From: Thiospirillum jenense
GTDB taxonomy: Bacteria > Pseudomonadota > Gammaproteobacteria > Chromatiales > Chromatiaceae
Assembly: GCF_014145225.1 (NCBI RefSeq)
Contig: NZ_JABVCQ010000013.1
Coordinates: 1 to 64,000 of the forward strand
Length of the DNA: 64,000 nt
Direction of reading: 5' to 3'
Shown: positions 47,554-58,638 of the stretch, one piece after another
Layout of the letters: each line of letters starts with the position of its first letter
Position numbering within the stretch: the first letter of the stretch is position 1
The notes under the pieces: model-generated
The model's input: only the letters and a program-made list of their open reading frames with translations
Told to the model about the DNA's origin: nothing
Databases searched by the model: none
Translations under genes and position numbers: made by a program

Positions 47554-47775
47554 CTATGACGCCGTTTGATGCAATGCTTCCAAAGCCGCATTAGCAACTG
47601 TTGCAATCTCTGTCATGCCGCGCACCCGCGCAATCGTTCCCAGCGCCTGTATTAAAGCCGCTGGATCATGTTCCTCTAAAACAACCGTTAAATACTCTGC
47701 AATTGCCCGTTCATCTTCTAAATAATCTGCCATATCAAACTCAGGCAAGTCTGCGGCATAAATTGTCTCATTCAT
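47554..47775 (-). CDS. HigA-like (HI1420-type) antitoxin, truncated
   Basis: A 73-residue protein: FDMADYLEDERAIAEYL and HDPAALIQALGTIARVRGMTEIA match the addiction-module antidote family (about 95-100 residues). That family ends with a helix-turn-helix block after the I-A-R-A-R-G-M motif. Here only the first part of it remains (IATVANAALEALHQTAS) and the frame stops, so the recognition helix region is incomplete. It overlaps the toxin stop by eight bases. It may still bind the toxin but probably does not bind DNA well. Confidence 0.7.
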   Translation of the reverse strand: MNETIYAADLPEFDMADYLEDERAIAEYLTVVLEEHDPAALIQALGTIARVRGMTEIATVANAALEALHQTAS

Positions 47776-48073
47776 AATGATCTGCCTTAATTCTCATCGC
47801 CAGATTAATTGCTTTGGCAATATCCGTTTCTTGCGTAGATTTATCGCCACCGCCGAGCATGATAATTAATATGCTACCGCGTTGGACATAATACATTCTC
47901 CAACCCGGGCCAAAATGCTCGCGCATTTCAAAAACACCATTTCCTACTGGTTTTATATCACCCAAGTAGCCGTTTTGCATTTTCTCAAGGCGACGTGCAA
48001 GTCGGCGTTTGATTAAACCGTCTTTAATGTTATTCAACCAGGTTGAGAACTCTTGAGTGTATTTTATTTTTAA
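47768..48073 (-). CDS. HigB/RelE-like toxin (HI1419-type)
   Basis: A 102-residue protein with the RelE-fold layout: IKYTQEFSTWLNNIKD, the basic helix RRLARRLEKMQNG, DIKPVGNGVFEMREHFGPGWRMYYV and the last strand LIIMLGGGDKSTQ. That is the phage-derived Gp49-like/HigB type, an mRNA interferase acting on the ribosome. I chose the GTG at 48073, with GGTGGAG about nine bases upstream; the frame stays open to 48115. In this family the toxin gene precedes the antitoxin gene, as here. Confidence 0.82.
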   Translation of the reverse strand, partial: LKIKYTQEFSTWLNNIKDGLIKRRLARRLEKMQNGYLGDIKPVGNGVFEMREHFGPGWRMYYVQRGSILIIMLGGGDKSTQETDIAKAINLAMRIKADHYE

Positions 48074-48188
48074 CACAACAAAAATCTCCACCTTATTATT
48101 ATTACAATGCGGCAATGATTCAACGGTTTATTTCGCCACTAGCTGGGTTAACGCTGCCCGCCTGTCACTTTTTTGCTAAAGTGGATAA

Positions 48189-49445
48189 TTAAAACGCCGC
48201 AATGACGCGATTACGCCCCTGCTGTTTGGCTTGATACATCGCCTTATCGGCTTGAACAATAATCTCATCCAGCGTTTCATAATGACTAGAGTGCGCCACA
48301 CCAATACTGACAGTGGTGGAAATCATCACGCTTTTTTCAATTGCTTGCCGCAAATTTTCACCAACGCGAATACCCTCCTCAACGATAGTGCGCGGCAGAA
48401 TAATGACAAATTCTTCACCACCCCAACGGGCAACGAGATCACTCTTGCGCGTCACCTGTAATAATTGCTGGGCTAAATGACACAACACCTGATCGCCATA
48501 ATCATGCCCGAGCGTATCATTAACACGTTTGAAATGATCCACATCAATTAACAACACGCAAAACCCGCGCATCTGTTGATAAATCCCCTGCGTTTTCATA
48601 TCCATATCTAACCCGCGCCGATTTAATAAACTAGTCAACGGATCATGGGTGGCTTCATTCAACATACGCGAATGTTCAATTTCCGCATCGGTAATATCAT
48701 GCAACGACACAATAAAACAGTCGCTTTGTGCCGGTAACTTCCGCCCCTCCAATAATAAATAATACAAGCGCCCGTGCAATTCAGCCGTGAACTTTAATGG
48801 CCCTTCGTTTTCCAGCGTTGCGACCCAATCCGAATGTGACACAAATGGGCGGCCATTCACCGTGCGAAAATAATGACAAATACAACCAACCTGCTGTTGA
48901 AAATGCGTCAAATCATCAATTTGAAAAAACGTCCGCAATGCCGCATTCGCTCGTTTTAATTCCCGTCCATCACTAATGCCAATCATCGTGGGATTCAGAT
49001 CAATTGCTTGGGTTAAAAACAATTGTTCCTGTTCCAGCGCATCATGCAATTGCACTTCGGTTGTGACATCTTTTTGATTAGAAAACCAATAAATAATGTT
49101 GCCCGCATGATCCCGAATTGGCACGATATTCCACGACACCCAATACGGCACACCATCTTTACGGTAGTTAATTGCGCGCCCTTCAAAATTCTCACCGTTT
49201 TCTAAATTACGCCGCAAACGATCCAGAGTCGCCCGATCCGTCTCCGGCCCCTGCAAAATACGCGGCGTTTGTCCAATCAATTCAATACGCGAATAGCCCG
49301 TCATCTTTTCAAATGCTTTATTCACATACAAAATTTTCGGGTGATCAGCATTCAATTCTGCCGTCGTAATAATCACACTCGTGAGCGCTTCATCCAGCAC
49401 TGCTAATAAATCACCGCTCGGAATAGTATTCATCGCCTCATTCAT
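48189..49445 (-). CDS. PAS-GGDEF diguanylate cyclase
   Basis: A 418-residue soluble protein. A PAS domain (about 12-130) is followed by a PAC segment and a second weaker PAS-like region (about 145-255), then a GGDEF domain (about 260-418). The cyclase signature is ARWGGEEF and the inhibitory site RKSD lies five residues before it. It should make cyclic di-GMP. The PAS loop reads GQTPRILQGPETD, similar to the LOV loop G-x-N-C-R-x-L-Q-G but with Pro in place of the flavin-binding Cys. No transmembrane helix seen. Confidence 0.92.
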   Translation of the reverse strand: MNEAMNTIPSGDLLAVLDEALTSVIITTAELNADHPKILYVNKAFEKMTGYSRIELIGQTPRILQGPETDRATLDRLRRNLENGENFEGRAINYRKDGVPYWVSWNIVPIRDHAGNIIYWFSNQKDVTTEVQLHDALEQEQLFLTQAIDLNPTMIGISDGRELKRANAALRTFFQIDDLTHFQQQVGCICHYFRTVNGRPFVSHSDWVATLENEGPLKFTAELHGRLYYLLLEGRKLPAQSDCFIVSLHDITDAEIEHSRMLNEATHDPLTSLLNRRGLDMDMKTQGIYQQMRGFCVLLIDVDHFKRVNDTLGHDYGDQVLCHLAQQLLQVTRKSDLVARWGGEEFVIILPRTIVEEGIRVGENLRQAIEKSVMISTTVSIGVAHSSHYETLDEIIVQADKAMYQAKQQGRNRVIAAF

Positions 49446-49504
49446 AGTTTACCCACTTCCCGAAGTGACAACTTCTTTTCAGGATGACACAAGATATGGC
49501 ACGA

Positions 49505-50779
<1,275 letters not shown>

Positions 50780-51136
50780 TTATTGTGAATGAGAAATCGC
50801 CGCTTCAATTGGTGCAGTTTCAAGATGCAATCCAAGCAGCGTATCAAGATTGGAGAGCGCCGCAATCCGCACCAATGCCACCGGCCAATTAACATATTTT
50901 AATTGGCAACCCGTGCGAGATGCTTGTTGTTGCCAATCTAATAATAATGCCAACCCGGCGCTATGCACTTGCTGAATACCACTCAAATCAATTGTGAGGT
51001 TAGACGCCGCGGTGAATAGGCGTTTTGTGTCCCGCGCTAATAGCCCAACGCTGGCGAGTGTTAAATCACCGCATAATTGAAATTGCCCGGCGTCACGTTG
51101 AATTAATTCAGCAATGGGTTTAGAGTTTCGAGGCAT
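50780..51136 (-). CDS. mlaB: STAS-domain protein MlaB
   Basis: A 118-residue STAS domain. LTIDLSGIQQVHSAGLALLLDW is the STAS core with the phosphorylatable-type Ser. MlaB binds and steadies the MlaF ATPase in the inner membrane complex that moves phospholipids across the envelope. It overlaps the end of mlaC by 17 bases. Start and position fit the mlaFEDCB order. Confidence 0.85.
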   Translation of the reverse strand: MPRNSKPIAELIQRDAGQFQLCGDLTLASVGLLARDTKRLFTAASNLTIDLSGIQQVHSAGLALLLDWQQQASRTGCQLKYVNWPVALVRIAALSNLDTLLGLHLETAPIEAAISHSQ

Positions 51137-51743
51137 TTTTGGTGGTCAATTCTTGAATTAACCCATCAATTCCGCCGCTACTAATAATACTGCGAAACTG
51201 CCCGCGATAATTCGCAATCAGACTGACGTTTTCAATCACCACGTCATAGACTTTCCATTCTGAACCCTGTTGCTTTAAGCGGTAATCAATTGGCACCGCT
51301 GCCGCGCCGGGCGCTCGTACTAAAGTCGGCACAATTACCGTATTCGGTCGAGTACCGGGTTTAGCCGATTGATAAATAATATCTTGCCCCGTGTAGTTTA
51401 ATAATGCGCGTGCATAGGTGCGCACTAACATTTGTTGAAACCCATCAATTAACGCCGTGCGTTGTTGCGGCGTGGCGGTGCGCCAACTTGATCCAACTGC
51501 TGATTGAGTAATGGCAGCAAAATCAAAATGCGGCAATAAAATCTCGCTCACTAATTGATAAATGAGACGCGGATCCCGATCCACATCCGCCCGCTGCATT
51601 TCTAATGTTGACAGCATTTTAGTGGCGGTACGTTTAATCAGATCGGTTGCCGCTTCATTTGCCAGAACCGGCTGTATTGTCTGCGCAAATAGTAATAATG
51701 CCGTCACGGCAGCAATAAAAAAAGTCGTGGGTTTTGCGGTCAT
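51120..51743 (-). CDS. mlaC: Periplasmic phospholipid carrier MlaC
   Basis: A 207-residue MlaC (Ttg2D) protein. A signal peptide (TTFFIAAVTALLLFAQTIQP) precedes the mature part with LISELPHFDF-like SEILLPHFDFAAITQSAV and ERTALIDGFQQMLVRTYA-type blocks. It carries lipids between the outer membrane MlaA and the inner membrane MlaFEDB. Its ATG overlaps the mlaD stop by four bases (ATGA). Confidence 0.93.
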   Translation of the reverse strand: MTAKPTTFFIAAVTALLLFAQTIQPVLANEAATDLIKRTATKMLSTLEMQRADVDRDPRLIYQLVSEILLPHFDFAAITQSAVGSSWRTATPQQRTALIDGFQQMLVRTYARALLNYTGQDIIYQSAKPGTRPNTVIVPTLVRAPGAAAVPIDYRLKQQGSEWKVYDVVIENVSLIANYRGQFRSIISSGGIDGLIQELTTKNASKL

Positions 51744-52213
51744 GGTGTGGTTGCTTCTCCTGCTTTGTTGAATAAAAATTGTCCAATGAGTTGTTCTAAT
51801 ACCAGTGCCGATTGGGTGTGTTCAATTTGACTGCCGGCCGCGAGATAATCTTCACTGCTGCCGGGGTCCAGTCCAATGTATTGTTCACCTAATAATCCCG
51901 CCGTAAAGATATTGGCAAAGGTATCAGTTGGAATACGATTATATGCCGTGTCTATCTGCAACGTGACAATTGCTTGGTAATGGGTTTGATCGTAATTAAT
52001 GGCTGCCACTCGCCCGACGCGCACTCCAGCCATACTCACTGGCGCTCGCACTTTTAAGCTGCCGATATTATCAAACCGAGCGGTCACTTGATAACCGGTC
52101 GTTTGGCTAAGTTGACTTAAATTGCTGACGTGCATGGCAAGAAAGAATAATGCTGCAATCCCAATTGCAATAAAAATACCGACGGTCAATTCAAGTGTGC
52201 GGGTGCTGTTCAT
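51740..52213 (-). CDS. mlaD: MCE-domain protein MlaD
   Basis: A 157-residue MlaD. One membrane helix (about 8-27, VGIFIAIGIAALFFL) anchors an MCE domain: DNIGSLKVRAPVSMAGVRVG and AGLLGEQYIGLDPG are conserved. Hexamers form the hydrophobic channel of the transporter. It lies between mlaE (87 bases upstream) and mlaC. Confidence 0.94.
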   Translation of the reverse strand: MNSTRTLELTVGIFIAIGIAALFFLAMHVSNLSQLSQTTGYQVTARFDNIGSLKVRAPVSMAGVRVGRVAAINYDQTHYQAIVTLQIDTAYNRIPTDTFANIFTAGLLGEQYIGLDPGSSEDYLAAGSQIEHTQSALVLEQLIGQFLFNKAGEATTP

Positions 52214-52300
52214 TGGTGTTATGCGGTGTCCACAATAAATAAGTTGCAGTGGTCGTGAGTCGTTTAATCAAATGGTGCGCTGTCATGTCTAATAAACTGG

Positions 52301-53077
52301 TTAGCCAAACATTAACGCAGTGAGAATGAAATCTAATCCCAGCACCGCTAATGCGGCAGTGACCACGCCGCGAGTCGTGGCGCGACTAACGCCGGCGGCA
52401 GTTGGAATTGCATCATAGCCATTAAATAACGCAATCCAGGTCACAACCCAGCCAAATACAATACTTTTAATGACGCCGTTAATGATGTCGTCATAAAAGT
52501 CTATTTTGTCTTGCATTTGGCTCCAAAAGGCGCCGTCATCTACGCCTAATAACCCAACGCCAACTAAATAGCCGCCCATAATTCCCACAGCGCTAAAGAG
52601 CGCCGCTAATAATGGCATGGCTAATACGCCGGCAAAAAAGCGTGGGGTTAAAATGCGTTGAATAGGATCAACCGCCATTAACTCTAGTGCGGCTAATTGT
52701 TCGGTGCTTTTCATTAGCCCAATTTCGGCAGTTAAAGCAGAACCGGCGCGGCCGGCTACTAATAATGCGGTGACGACGGGGCCTAATTCGCGCACTAATG
52801 AAGCGGCCACCATCACGCCAAGACTTTGTGCCGCACCGAATTGTGAGAGAATAGTAAAGCCCTGTAAACCTAATACCATTCCGACAAATAAACCCGAGAC
52901 GGCGACAATGAGGAGTGATAATACACCGATATTAAAGAGTTGTGCAATCAATAGGCGCGGGCGAATGAACAGGGTTAAACCGCCGGCAATGATAGCGAAT
53001 AAGAGCAAACTGGCGCGACCTAAACTGGCAATAGTGGATAAGCCAGCGTGACCTAAGTGAATAAACCGATTAATCAT
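52301..53077 (-). CDS. mlaE: ABC transporter permease MlaE
   Basis: A 258-residue permease with five or six membrane helices. The family motif [19 protein letters not shown] is clear. It forms the membrane part of the lipid transporter with MlaF. It follows mlaF by five bases, and mlaD comes 87 bases after it. Confidence 0.95.
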   Translation of the reverse strand: MINRFIHLGHAGLSTIASLGRASLLLFAIIAGGLTLFIRPRLLIAQLFNIGVLSLLIVAVSGLFVGMVLGLQGFTILSQFGAAQSLGVMVAASLVRELGPVVTALLVAGRAGSALTAEIGLMKSTEQLAALELMAVDPIQRILTPRFFAGVLAMPLLAALFSAVGIMGGYLVGVGLLGVDDGAFWSQMQDKIDFYDDIINGVIKSIVFGWVVTWIALFNGYDAIPTAAGVSRATTRGVVTAALAVLGLDFILTALMFG

Positions 53078-53082
53078 GGTGC

Positions 53083-53919
53083 TTATTTGCCGAGAAAATC
53101 CGCTGCTAATGGCGGCGCGGGGTAATGAAAATGCACGGGGCCATCCGGCAAACCGGCGACAAATTGTTGTACCCAGGGCGATGGGTCAGCGGTGAGTTGC
53201 GCTGGTGTACCATGACTAATGACCCGCCCTTCAGCTAATAAATAAACGTCGTCAGCAATAGAAAAAACTTCATTGACATCGTGCGACACGACAATACTGG
53301 TTAACCCGCTGGCATCATTTAATTGCCGAATTAAACTCACCAGTACGCCTAATGAAATTGGGTCTTGACCAGTGAAGGGTTCATCATACAAAATCATCAT
53401 TGGGTCTAATGCAATGGCGCGGGCAAGTGCGACGCGCCGTGCCATGCCCCCCGATAATGCGTTGGGCATTAAATCAGCAGCGCCGCGCAAGCCAACTGCT
53501 TCGAGTTTCATTAAAACTAATTTGCGCAAAACTGATTCGGGTAAACGCCCGTGTTCCCGAATAGGAAAGGCGACGTTTTCAAACACGGTTAAATCAGTTA
53601 ATAGCGCACCACTTTGAAATAACATGCCAATGCGGGTGCGCAACGCATAGAGTGCTTGACGCGATAATCCATGAATGGGTTGGCCATCAACTAATAGCGT
53701 ACCGGCGGTGGGGCGTAATTGACCGCTGATTAATTGTAATAGCGTGGTTTTACCTGTGCCACTCGGCCCCATAATGGCGGTAATACGCCCACGTTGAATA
53801 TCAAGGTCAACACCCGCAAAAATAACGCGCTCACCGCGTCGAAAATGCAGATTGCGAATGCGTACCAATGGCGTGGGCGGGAGCGACGGTGGGTGGTGGG
53901 TGACTTGAGAAATATCCAC
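53083..53919 (-). CDS. mlaF: ABC transporter ATPase MlaF
   Basis: A 278-residue ATPase: Walker [12 protein letters not shown], signature [15 protein letters not shown], Walker [14 protein letters not shown] and H-loop SHDVNEV. It powers the Mla complex. First gene of the mla operon; the region upstream (53920-54456) is the likely promoter region for it and, on the other strand, spoT. Confidence 0.95.
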   Translation of the reverse strand: MDISQVTHHPPSLPPTPLVRIRNLHFRRGERVIFAGVDLDIQRGRITAIMGPSGTGKTTLLQLISGQLRPTAGTLLVDGQPIHGLSRQALYALRTRIGMLFQSGALLTDLTVFENVAFPIREHGRLPESVLRKLVLMKLEAVGLRGAADLMPNALSGGMARRVALARAIALDPMMILYDEPFTGQDPISLGVLVSLIRQLNDASGLTSIVVSHDVNEVFSIADDVYLLAEGRVISHGTPAQLTADPSPWVQQFVAGLPDGPVHFHYPAPPLAADFLGK

Positions 53920-54456
53920 AATATCAATGAGTTGAGTTAATGATTAAATGACGATACTAAGGGTGAGTATACCTGAGAAATTGGTGTGATGTCGCTATCT
54001 TAGAACATAAATCCGGTAGTTATGCAGTAATAGGCGTAGGAATAGTGAGAAATTCAATTCGTTTGGCAGGTGGTGTTAAAAGTAATACTGTTGGATTGAT
54101 AAATACTGAATTGTATTGACAACTGCTGTGTGTAGTATATTAGTATAGTGGCAGTACAGTTGCGCAAATTATTGGTGGATTTTCAAATGTCACAAATACT
54201 TTTTGAGGGTACAGCACGATTGAAAAATCTTTACCATTGTTAGATAACACTTATCCTATTTGTCTAGCCTGAGCGGTGGTATTATCTCACGTTCAATTTT
54301 CGTTCACTGGGCAGTGTTGATTTGCCTCGCTTAATTGCTGATCGCCCCGGTTATCACCGACATCAAGTCAAAGATAATTGCCAGTTGCTAATCTGAGTTA
54401 TTAGTGTAAAAATCAAAATCTAATCAACATCACTGTCGCTGTTTTGGCAGTCACTT
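53920..54456. other. 537-base intergenic region between mlaF and spoT
   Basis: AT-rich and without a convincing gene. It must hold divergent promoters. A rightward TTGACA (54116-54121) has a TATTAG 16 bases on (54138-54143). A 31-codon frame starting GTG near 54148 and ending at TAG 54225 follows, with no features I can recognise. Confidence 0.5.
54116..54143 (+). promoter_or_regulatory. Candidate sigma-70 promoter upstream of spoT
   Basis: A perfect -35 TTGACA and a TATTAG -10-like hexamer separated by 16 bases. It lies about 300 bases before spoT in an otherwise gene-free stretch. Experimental start site unknown. Confidence 0.45.
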
Positions 54457-56685
54457 ATGAATACCAGCCCTGATTCAACAACCACGTCGGAGACCGCCGT
54501 CTCGCCTTCATTACCAGCACTGCCGCTGCCTGCGCAAGAGTCAGAGCGCTCACGTTTTCAAGCGGCAGACCTGTGCGTTTTATTAGAAACCTATTTGCCT
54601 GGCGATGAGATTCGGGAAGTGTATCGCGCTTATCTATTCGGCGCCGAAATGCACCAGGGGCAGCAACGCCATAGCGGCGAACCCTATATTTGTCATCCAT
54701 TAGCAGTGACGCGCATTTTGGCCGATTTGCACATGGATTATAAATGTTTAATGGCAGCGTTATTACACGATGTTATTGAAGATACCGACATTGGCAAACA
54801 TCATTTGGCACAATTATTTGATGAAGAAATCGCTGAATTAGTGGACGGGGTTAGCAAATTAACGCAAATAGATTTTCGCACCCGCGCTGAAGCGCAAGCA
54901 GCCAATTTTCGTAAAATGATGTTGGCGATGACCCGTGATATTCGCGTGATTTTAATTAAACTCGCCGACCGCTTGCATAACATGCGCACATTGGGCGTGA
55001 TGCCACCCGAAAAGCGGCGCCGCATTTCGCGTGAAACCTTAGAGATTTACGCGCCAATTGCGAATCGTTTGGGCATTAATCATATTCGGTTGCAATTAGA
55101 AGAACTCGGGTTTAGTCATTATTGGCCGTGGCGGTGGTTGGTATTAGATCAAGCCATGCAGCGCATACATCGCAAACATCAAGAAGTGATGGGGCAAGTA
55201 GAAATAGCAATTCGCCGCCGCTTGCAACAAGAAGAAATTAACGGCGAGGTGATTAGCCGTGAACTGCATCTTTACAGTATTTATAATAAGATGTCACAAC
55301 ACGGTAAAACCTTTACTGATTTAGCCGAAATTTGCGCGGTGCGAATTGTGGTTCATTCAATTGATGCGTGTTATCGCGTCCTGGGTCAGGTGCATAATCT
55401 ATACAAACCGGTACCGGGGCGGTTTAAAGATTATATTGCCATTCCCAAATCCAATGGTTATCAATCGCTGCACACGGTGTTAATTGGGCCACAAGGTATT
55501 TCAATTGAAGTGCAAATCCGCAGTATTGAAATGCACCGCATTGCCGACGCCGGCATTGTGTCGCACTGGCTTTACAAATCAAATAACACCAATCATCATA
55601 ATATTCATACGTTAGCTAAAGATTGGTTGCAAAATCTGATTGATTTTCAAAACCAAACACCTGATTCACAAGACTTTTTAGACGACGTTAAAATAGATTT
55701 ATTTCCAGATGAGGTCTATGTTTTCACGCCTAAAGGTGAGATTCTAGTCTTACCCAAGGGCGCAACTATTGTTGATTTTGCCTATGCGATTCATTCAGAT
55801 GTCGGTAATACCTGCGTCGGTGGGCGAATTGATCGGCATTTAGCACCATTGCGCACGCCATTGCACAGCGGGCAAACGGTGGAAATTATTACCGCGCCGA
55901 GTGGCACGCCCAATGCCGCGTGGTTGAATTTTGTGGTCACAGGCAAAGCGCGTGCCAACATCCGCACTTACTTGAAAAATCTCCAACAATACGAGGCCGA
56001 GGCGCTCGGACGGCGCTTGGTGGCCGCTGAGTTGGCCACGCTAAAACTGTCGCTCGATCAATTAGATAGCGAACTGGTCGCGGCTTACGTTGTGCAAAGC
56101 GGGCTGGCGACGTTGGCGCAGGTGTTTGTGGAAGTCGGCTTGGGTAATCGTGTTGCATTATTGGTGGCACGCGGCTTGATTAATCAAACACTTACCCCCG
56201 TCACGACCACCACGCCCGCCGCCACCACTGCGCCCCCGCTCACACATTTGGCGATCACCGGCACCGAAGGCGTCGTGGTCAATTTCGCCCGCTGCTGCCG
56301 CCCCATCCCGGGCGATCCAATTGTTGGGTTATTTCATCCAGGCACCGGCATCGTCGTCCACCGCGCCAAATGCCACAACTTAGGCGACTACCAAACCCAA
56401 CACGGGCGCTGGTGCGAAGTCGAATGGGCGGCGGTGCCGGAAATCGAATTCGCCACCGACGTGCGCATCGAAGTTGGCGACCGGCGCGGTGTTTTAGCCG
56501 TCATCGCCGCCGCCATCGCCGGTCAGGGCGCGAATATCGAAGACGTGCGCATCCACAGCCAAGACGGCACGACCTCAACGCTCGATTTTCGCCTAAATGT
56601 GCGCGATCGGGGGCATTTAGCGCGGATTATGCGGCGATTGCGCCAAATTCCGTCAGTGGTGCGTATTGCGCGATTATCGCGTTAA
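54457..56685 (+). CDS. spoT: Bifunctional (p)ppGpp synthetase/hydrolase, SpoT/Rel
   Basis: A 742-residue protein. An HD hydrolase domain (HSGEPYICHPLAV ... ALLHDVIEDT) is complete. The synthetase domain follows (PGRFKDYIAIPKSNGYQSL), with RFKD of the R-x-K-D class typical of bifunctional enzymes, then TGS (YVFTPKGEILVLPKGAT) and a C-terminal ACT domain. It makes and destroys the stringent alarmone. Codon use turns GC-rich for about 670 bases from near 55930 and then reverts. An ATG with a weak ribosome site starts it. Confidence 0.95.
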   Translation: MNTSPDSTTTSETAVSPSLPALPLPAQESERSRFQAADLCVLLETYLPGDEIREVYRAYLFGAEMHQGQQRHSGEPYICHPLAVTRILADLHMDYKCLMAALLHDVIEDTDIGKHHLAQLFDEEIAELVDGVSKLTQIDFRTRAEAQAANFRKMMLAMTRDIRVILIKLADRLHNMRTLGVMPPEKRRRISRETLEIYAPIANRLGINHIRLQLEELGFSHYWPWRWLVLDQAMQRIHRKHQEVMGQVEIAIRRRLQQEEINGEVISRELHLYSIYNKMSQHGKTFTDLAEICAVRIVVHSIDACYRVLGQVHNLYKPVPGRFKDYIAIPKSNGYQSLHTVLIGPQGISIEVQIRSIEMHRIADAGIVSHWLYKSNNTNHHNIHTLAKDWLQNLIDFQNQTPDSQDFLDDVKIDLFPDEVYVFTPKGEILVLPKGATIVDFAYAIHSDVGNTCVGGRIDRHLAPLRTPLHSGQTVEIITAPSGTPNAAWLNFVVTGKARANIRTYLKNLQQYEAEALGRRLVAAELATLKLSLDQLDSELVAAYVVQSGLATLAQVFVEVGLGNRVALLVARGLINQTLTPVTTTTPAATTAPPLTHLAITGTEGVVVNFARCCRPIPGDPIVGLFHPGTGIVVHRAKCHNLGDYQTQHGRWCEVEWAAVPEIEFATDVRIEVGDRRGVLAVIAAAIAGQGANIEDVRIHSQDGTTSTLDFRLNVRDRGHLARIMRRLRQIPSVVRIARLSR

Positions 56686-56759
56686 TCATTCGCCGCGTTC
56701 ATGCAATTCTTATCACTTGTTCATTGAGTTTCAATTCAGTTAATGATTAAACTGCTGCC

Positions 56760-58571
56760 ATGCTAAACCCGGGGCGGATTATTGCCACTGAGCGGGTTCA
56801 TAGCAACCGCCATGATTGGCACAATTTACGCGCCATGTTGCCGTATCTATGGGAATTTCGCGGCCGTGCTTTATTAGCATTAGGCTGCTTGTTATTAGCC
56901 AAATTTGCCAATGTTGGCGTCCCACTGGTATTCAAAGACATCATTGATGCGTTTGAAAACCACACCGAGCCGCTCTTAATTCTCCCGCTCAGTTTATTAC
57001 TGGTGTATGGCAGTCTCAAACTATCCAGTTCATTGTTTAATGAATTGCGCGATGTCGTATTTGCCCGCGTCCGTTTTCGCGCCATGCGGCGTTTATCCAC
57101 CCGTGTATTAGAACATCTGCACCGCTTATCATTACGTTATCATTTAGAACGCCAAAGCGGCGCCATTAGCCGTGATTTAGAACGCGGCACCCGTTCTGTT
57201 GCCACCATTCTCAATTATCTGGTCTTCAGCGTCATTCCCATTGTCGTGGAATTATTATTAGTCGCCATTGTATTATTAACCAAATATGCGCTGATTTTTA
57301 CCCTGATTACCTTTAGCACCGTCTTGATTTACATGATCTTTACCTTTGCCATTACCGAATGGCGCATGGACGCCCGTCATGCCATGAATCGGCTTGATTC
57401 GCAAGCGAATACGCAAGCCTTTGATAGTTTGTTGAATTATGAAACCGTCAAATACTTCGGCAATGAAACGCGGGAATTGGCGCGCTATGACGCGACCCTC
57501 GCGCAATGGGAAGAATTCGCCGTGCGCAGCCAGACCTCCATGTCGGTATTAAACATTGGACAGGGCAGCATTATTGCCATTGGCGTCACGGCAATGATGT
57601 TCTTTGCCGCACAGGGCGTGGTGTCAGGGCAGATGCGCATTGGTGATTTGGTGTTGGTCAATGCGTTTATGTTGCAATTGTTTATTCCGCTCGGCTTTCT
57701 TGGTATTGTCTATCGGCAAATTAAATACGCGCTGGCCGATATGGATTTGGTATTTAAGTTATTAGCCCAGGTGCCGGAGATTAGCGATACACCTACCGCC
57801 CCGGCATTGCAATTAACCCATAGCAGTGTGCGATTTGAACACGTCCATTTTTATTATCAACCCGAGCGCGTCATTTTGCATGATCTGTCCTTTACGATTG
57901 CCGACGGTGAACGAGTGGCGGTGGTCGGTCATAGCGGCGCGGGTAAATCTACTTTAGCGCGGCTGTTATTTCGCTTTTATGATGTCAATGGTGGGCAGAT
58001 TTTAATTGATAATCAGGATATTCGCAGCGTCACGCAACACAGTTTGCGCGCTGCTATTGGGATTGTGCCGCAAGACACGGTTTTATTTAATGACAGCATT
58101 TTTTATAATATCGCCTATGGGCGTCCGGCCGCCAGTCGTGCCGAGATTGAACACGCGGCCGAATTAGCGCATATCCGCGAGTTTATTGAAAGTTTGCCGC
58201 AACATTGGAATACAGTGGTGGGTGAACGGGGATTAAAATTATCCGGTGGCGAAAAACAGCGCGTAGCGATTGCGCGGGCGATCTTAAAACAACCGCGCAT
58301 TCTCGTATTTGATGAAGCGACCTCATCATTGGATAGTAAAACCGAGCAAGCCATTGCACAAACCTTAAATGAAATTGCCGCACATCATAGCACCTTGACC
58401 ATTGCACATCGCCTCTCAACGATTATTGATGCTGACCAAATTATTGTCATGGAGCAAGGGCGGATGATTGAACACGGCACCCATCGCACCCTATTAGATG
58501 CGGGCGGCTGCTATGCCGCGATGTGGGAATTGCAACAGCGCGAACATGAACAAACATCATTACCGGCATAA
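56760..58571 (+). CDS. Atm1-type ABC exporter
   Basis: A 603-residue half-transporter: about six membrane helices in the first 330 residues, with NYETVKYFGNE, the loop shared by mitochondrial Atm1 and bacterial Atm1 relatives, then an ATPase with Walker A GHSGAGKSTL, signature LSGGEKQRVAIARAIL and Walker B ILVFDEATSSLD. Atm1 relatives export glutathione-linked metal or sulfur compounds. It starts 75 bases after spoT. Substrate not deducible. Confidence 0.9.
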   Translation: MLNPGRIIATERVHSNRHDWHNLRAMLPYLWEFRGRALLALGCLLLAKFANVGVPLVFKDIIDAFENHTEPLLILPLSLLLVYGSLKLSSSLFNELRDVVFARVRFRAMRRLSTRVLEHLHRLSLRYHLERQSGAISRDLERGTRSVATILNYLVFSVIPIVVELLLVAIVLLTKYALIFTLITFSTVLIYMIFTFAITEWRMDARHAMNRLDSQANTQAFDSLLNYETVKYFGNETRELARYDATLAQWEEFAVRSQTSMSVLNIGQGSIIAIGVTAMMFFAAQGVVSGQMRIGDLVLVNAFMLQLFIPLGFLGIVYRQIKYALADMDLVFKLLAQVPEISDTPTAPALQLTHSSVRFEHVHFYYQPERVILHDLSFTIADGERVAVVGHSGAGKSTLARLLFRFYDVNGGQILIDNQDIRSVTQHSLRAAIGIVPQDTVLFNDSIFYNIAYGRPAASRAEIEHAAELAHIREFIESLPQHWNTVVGERGLKLSGGEKQRVAIARAILKQPRILVFDEATSSLDSKTEQAIAQTLNEIAAHHSTLTIAHRLSTIIDADQIIVMEQGRMIEHGTHRTLLDAGGCYAAMWELQQREHEQTSLPA

Positions 58572-58638
58572 AATGCGGTGAATAACAACCCGTATCAATC
58601 AATTCCGCCGTGCGCTCCATCGAGTGATTAAACACGCC

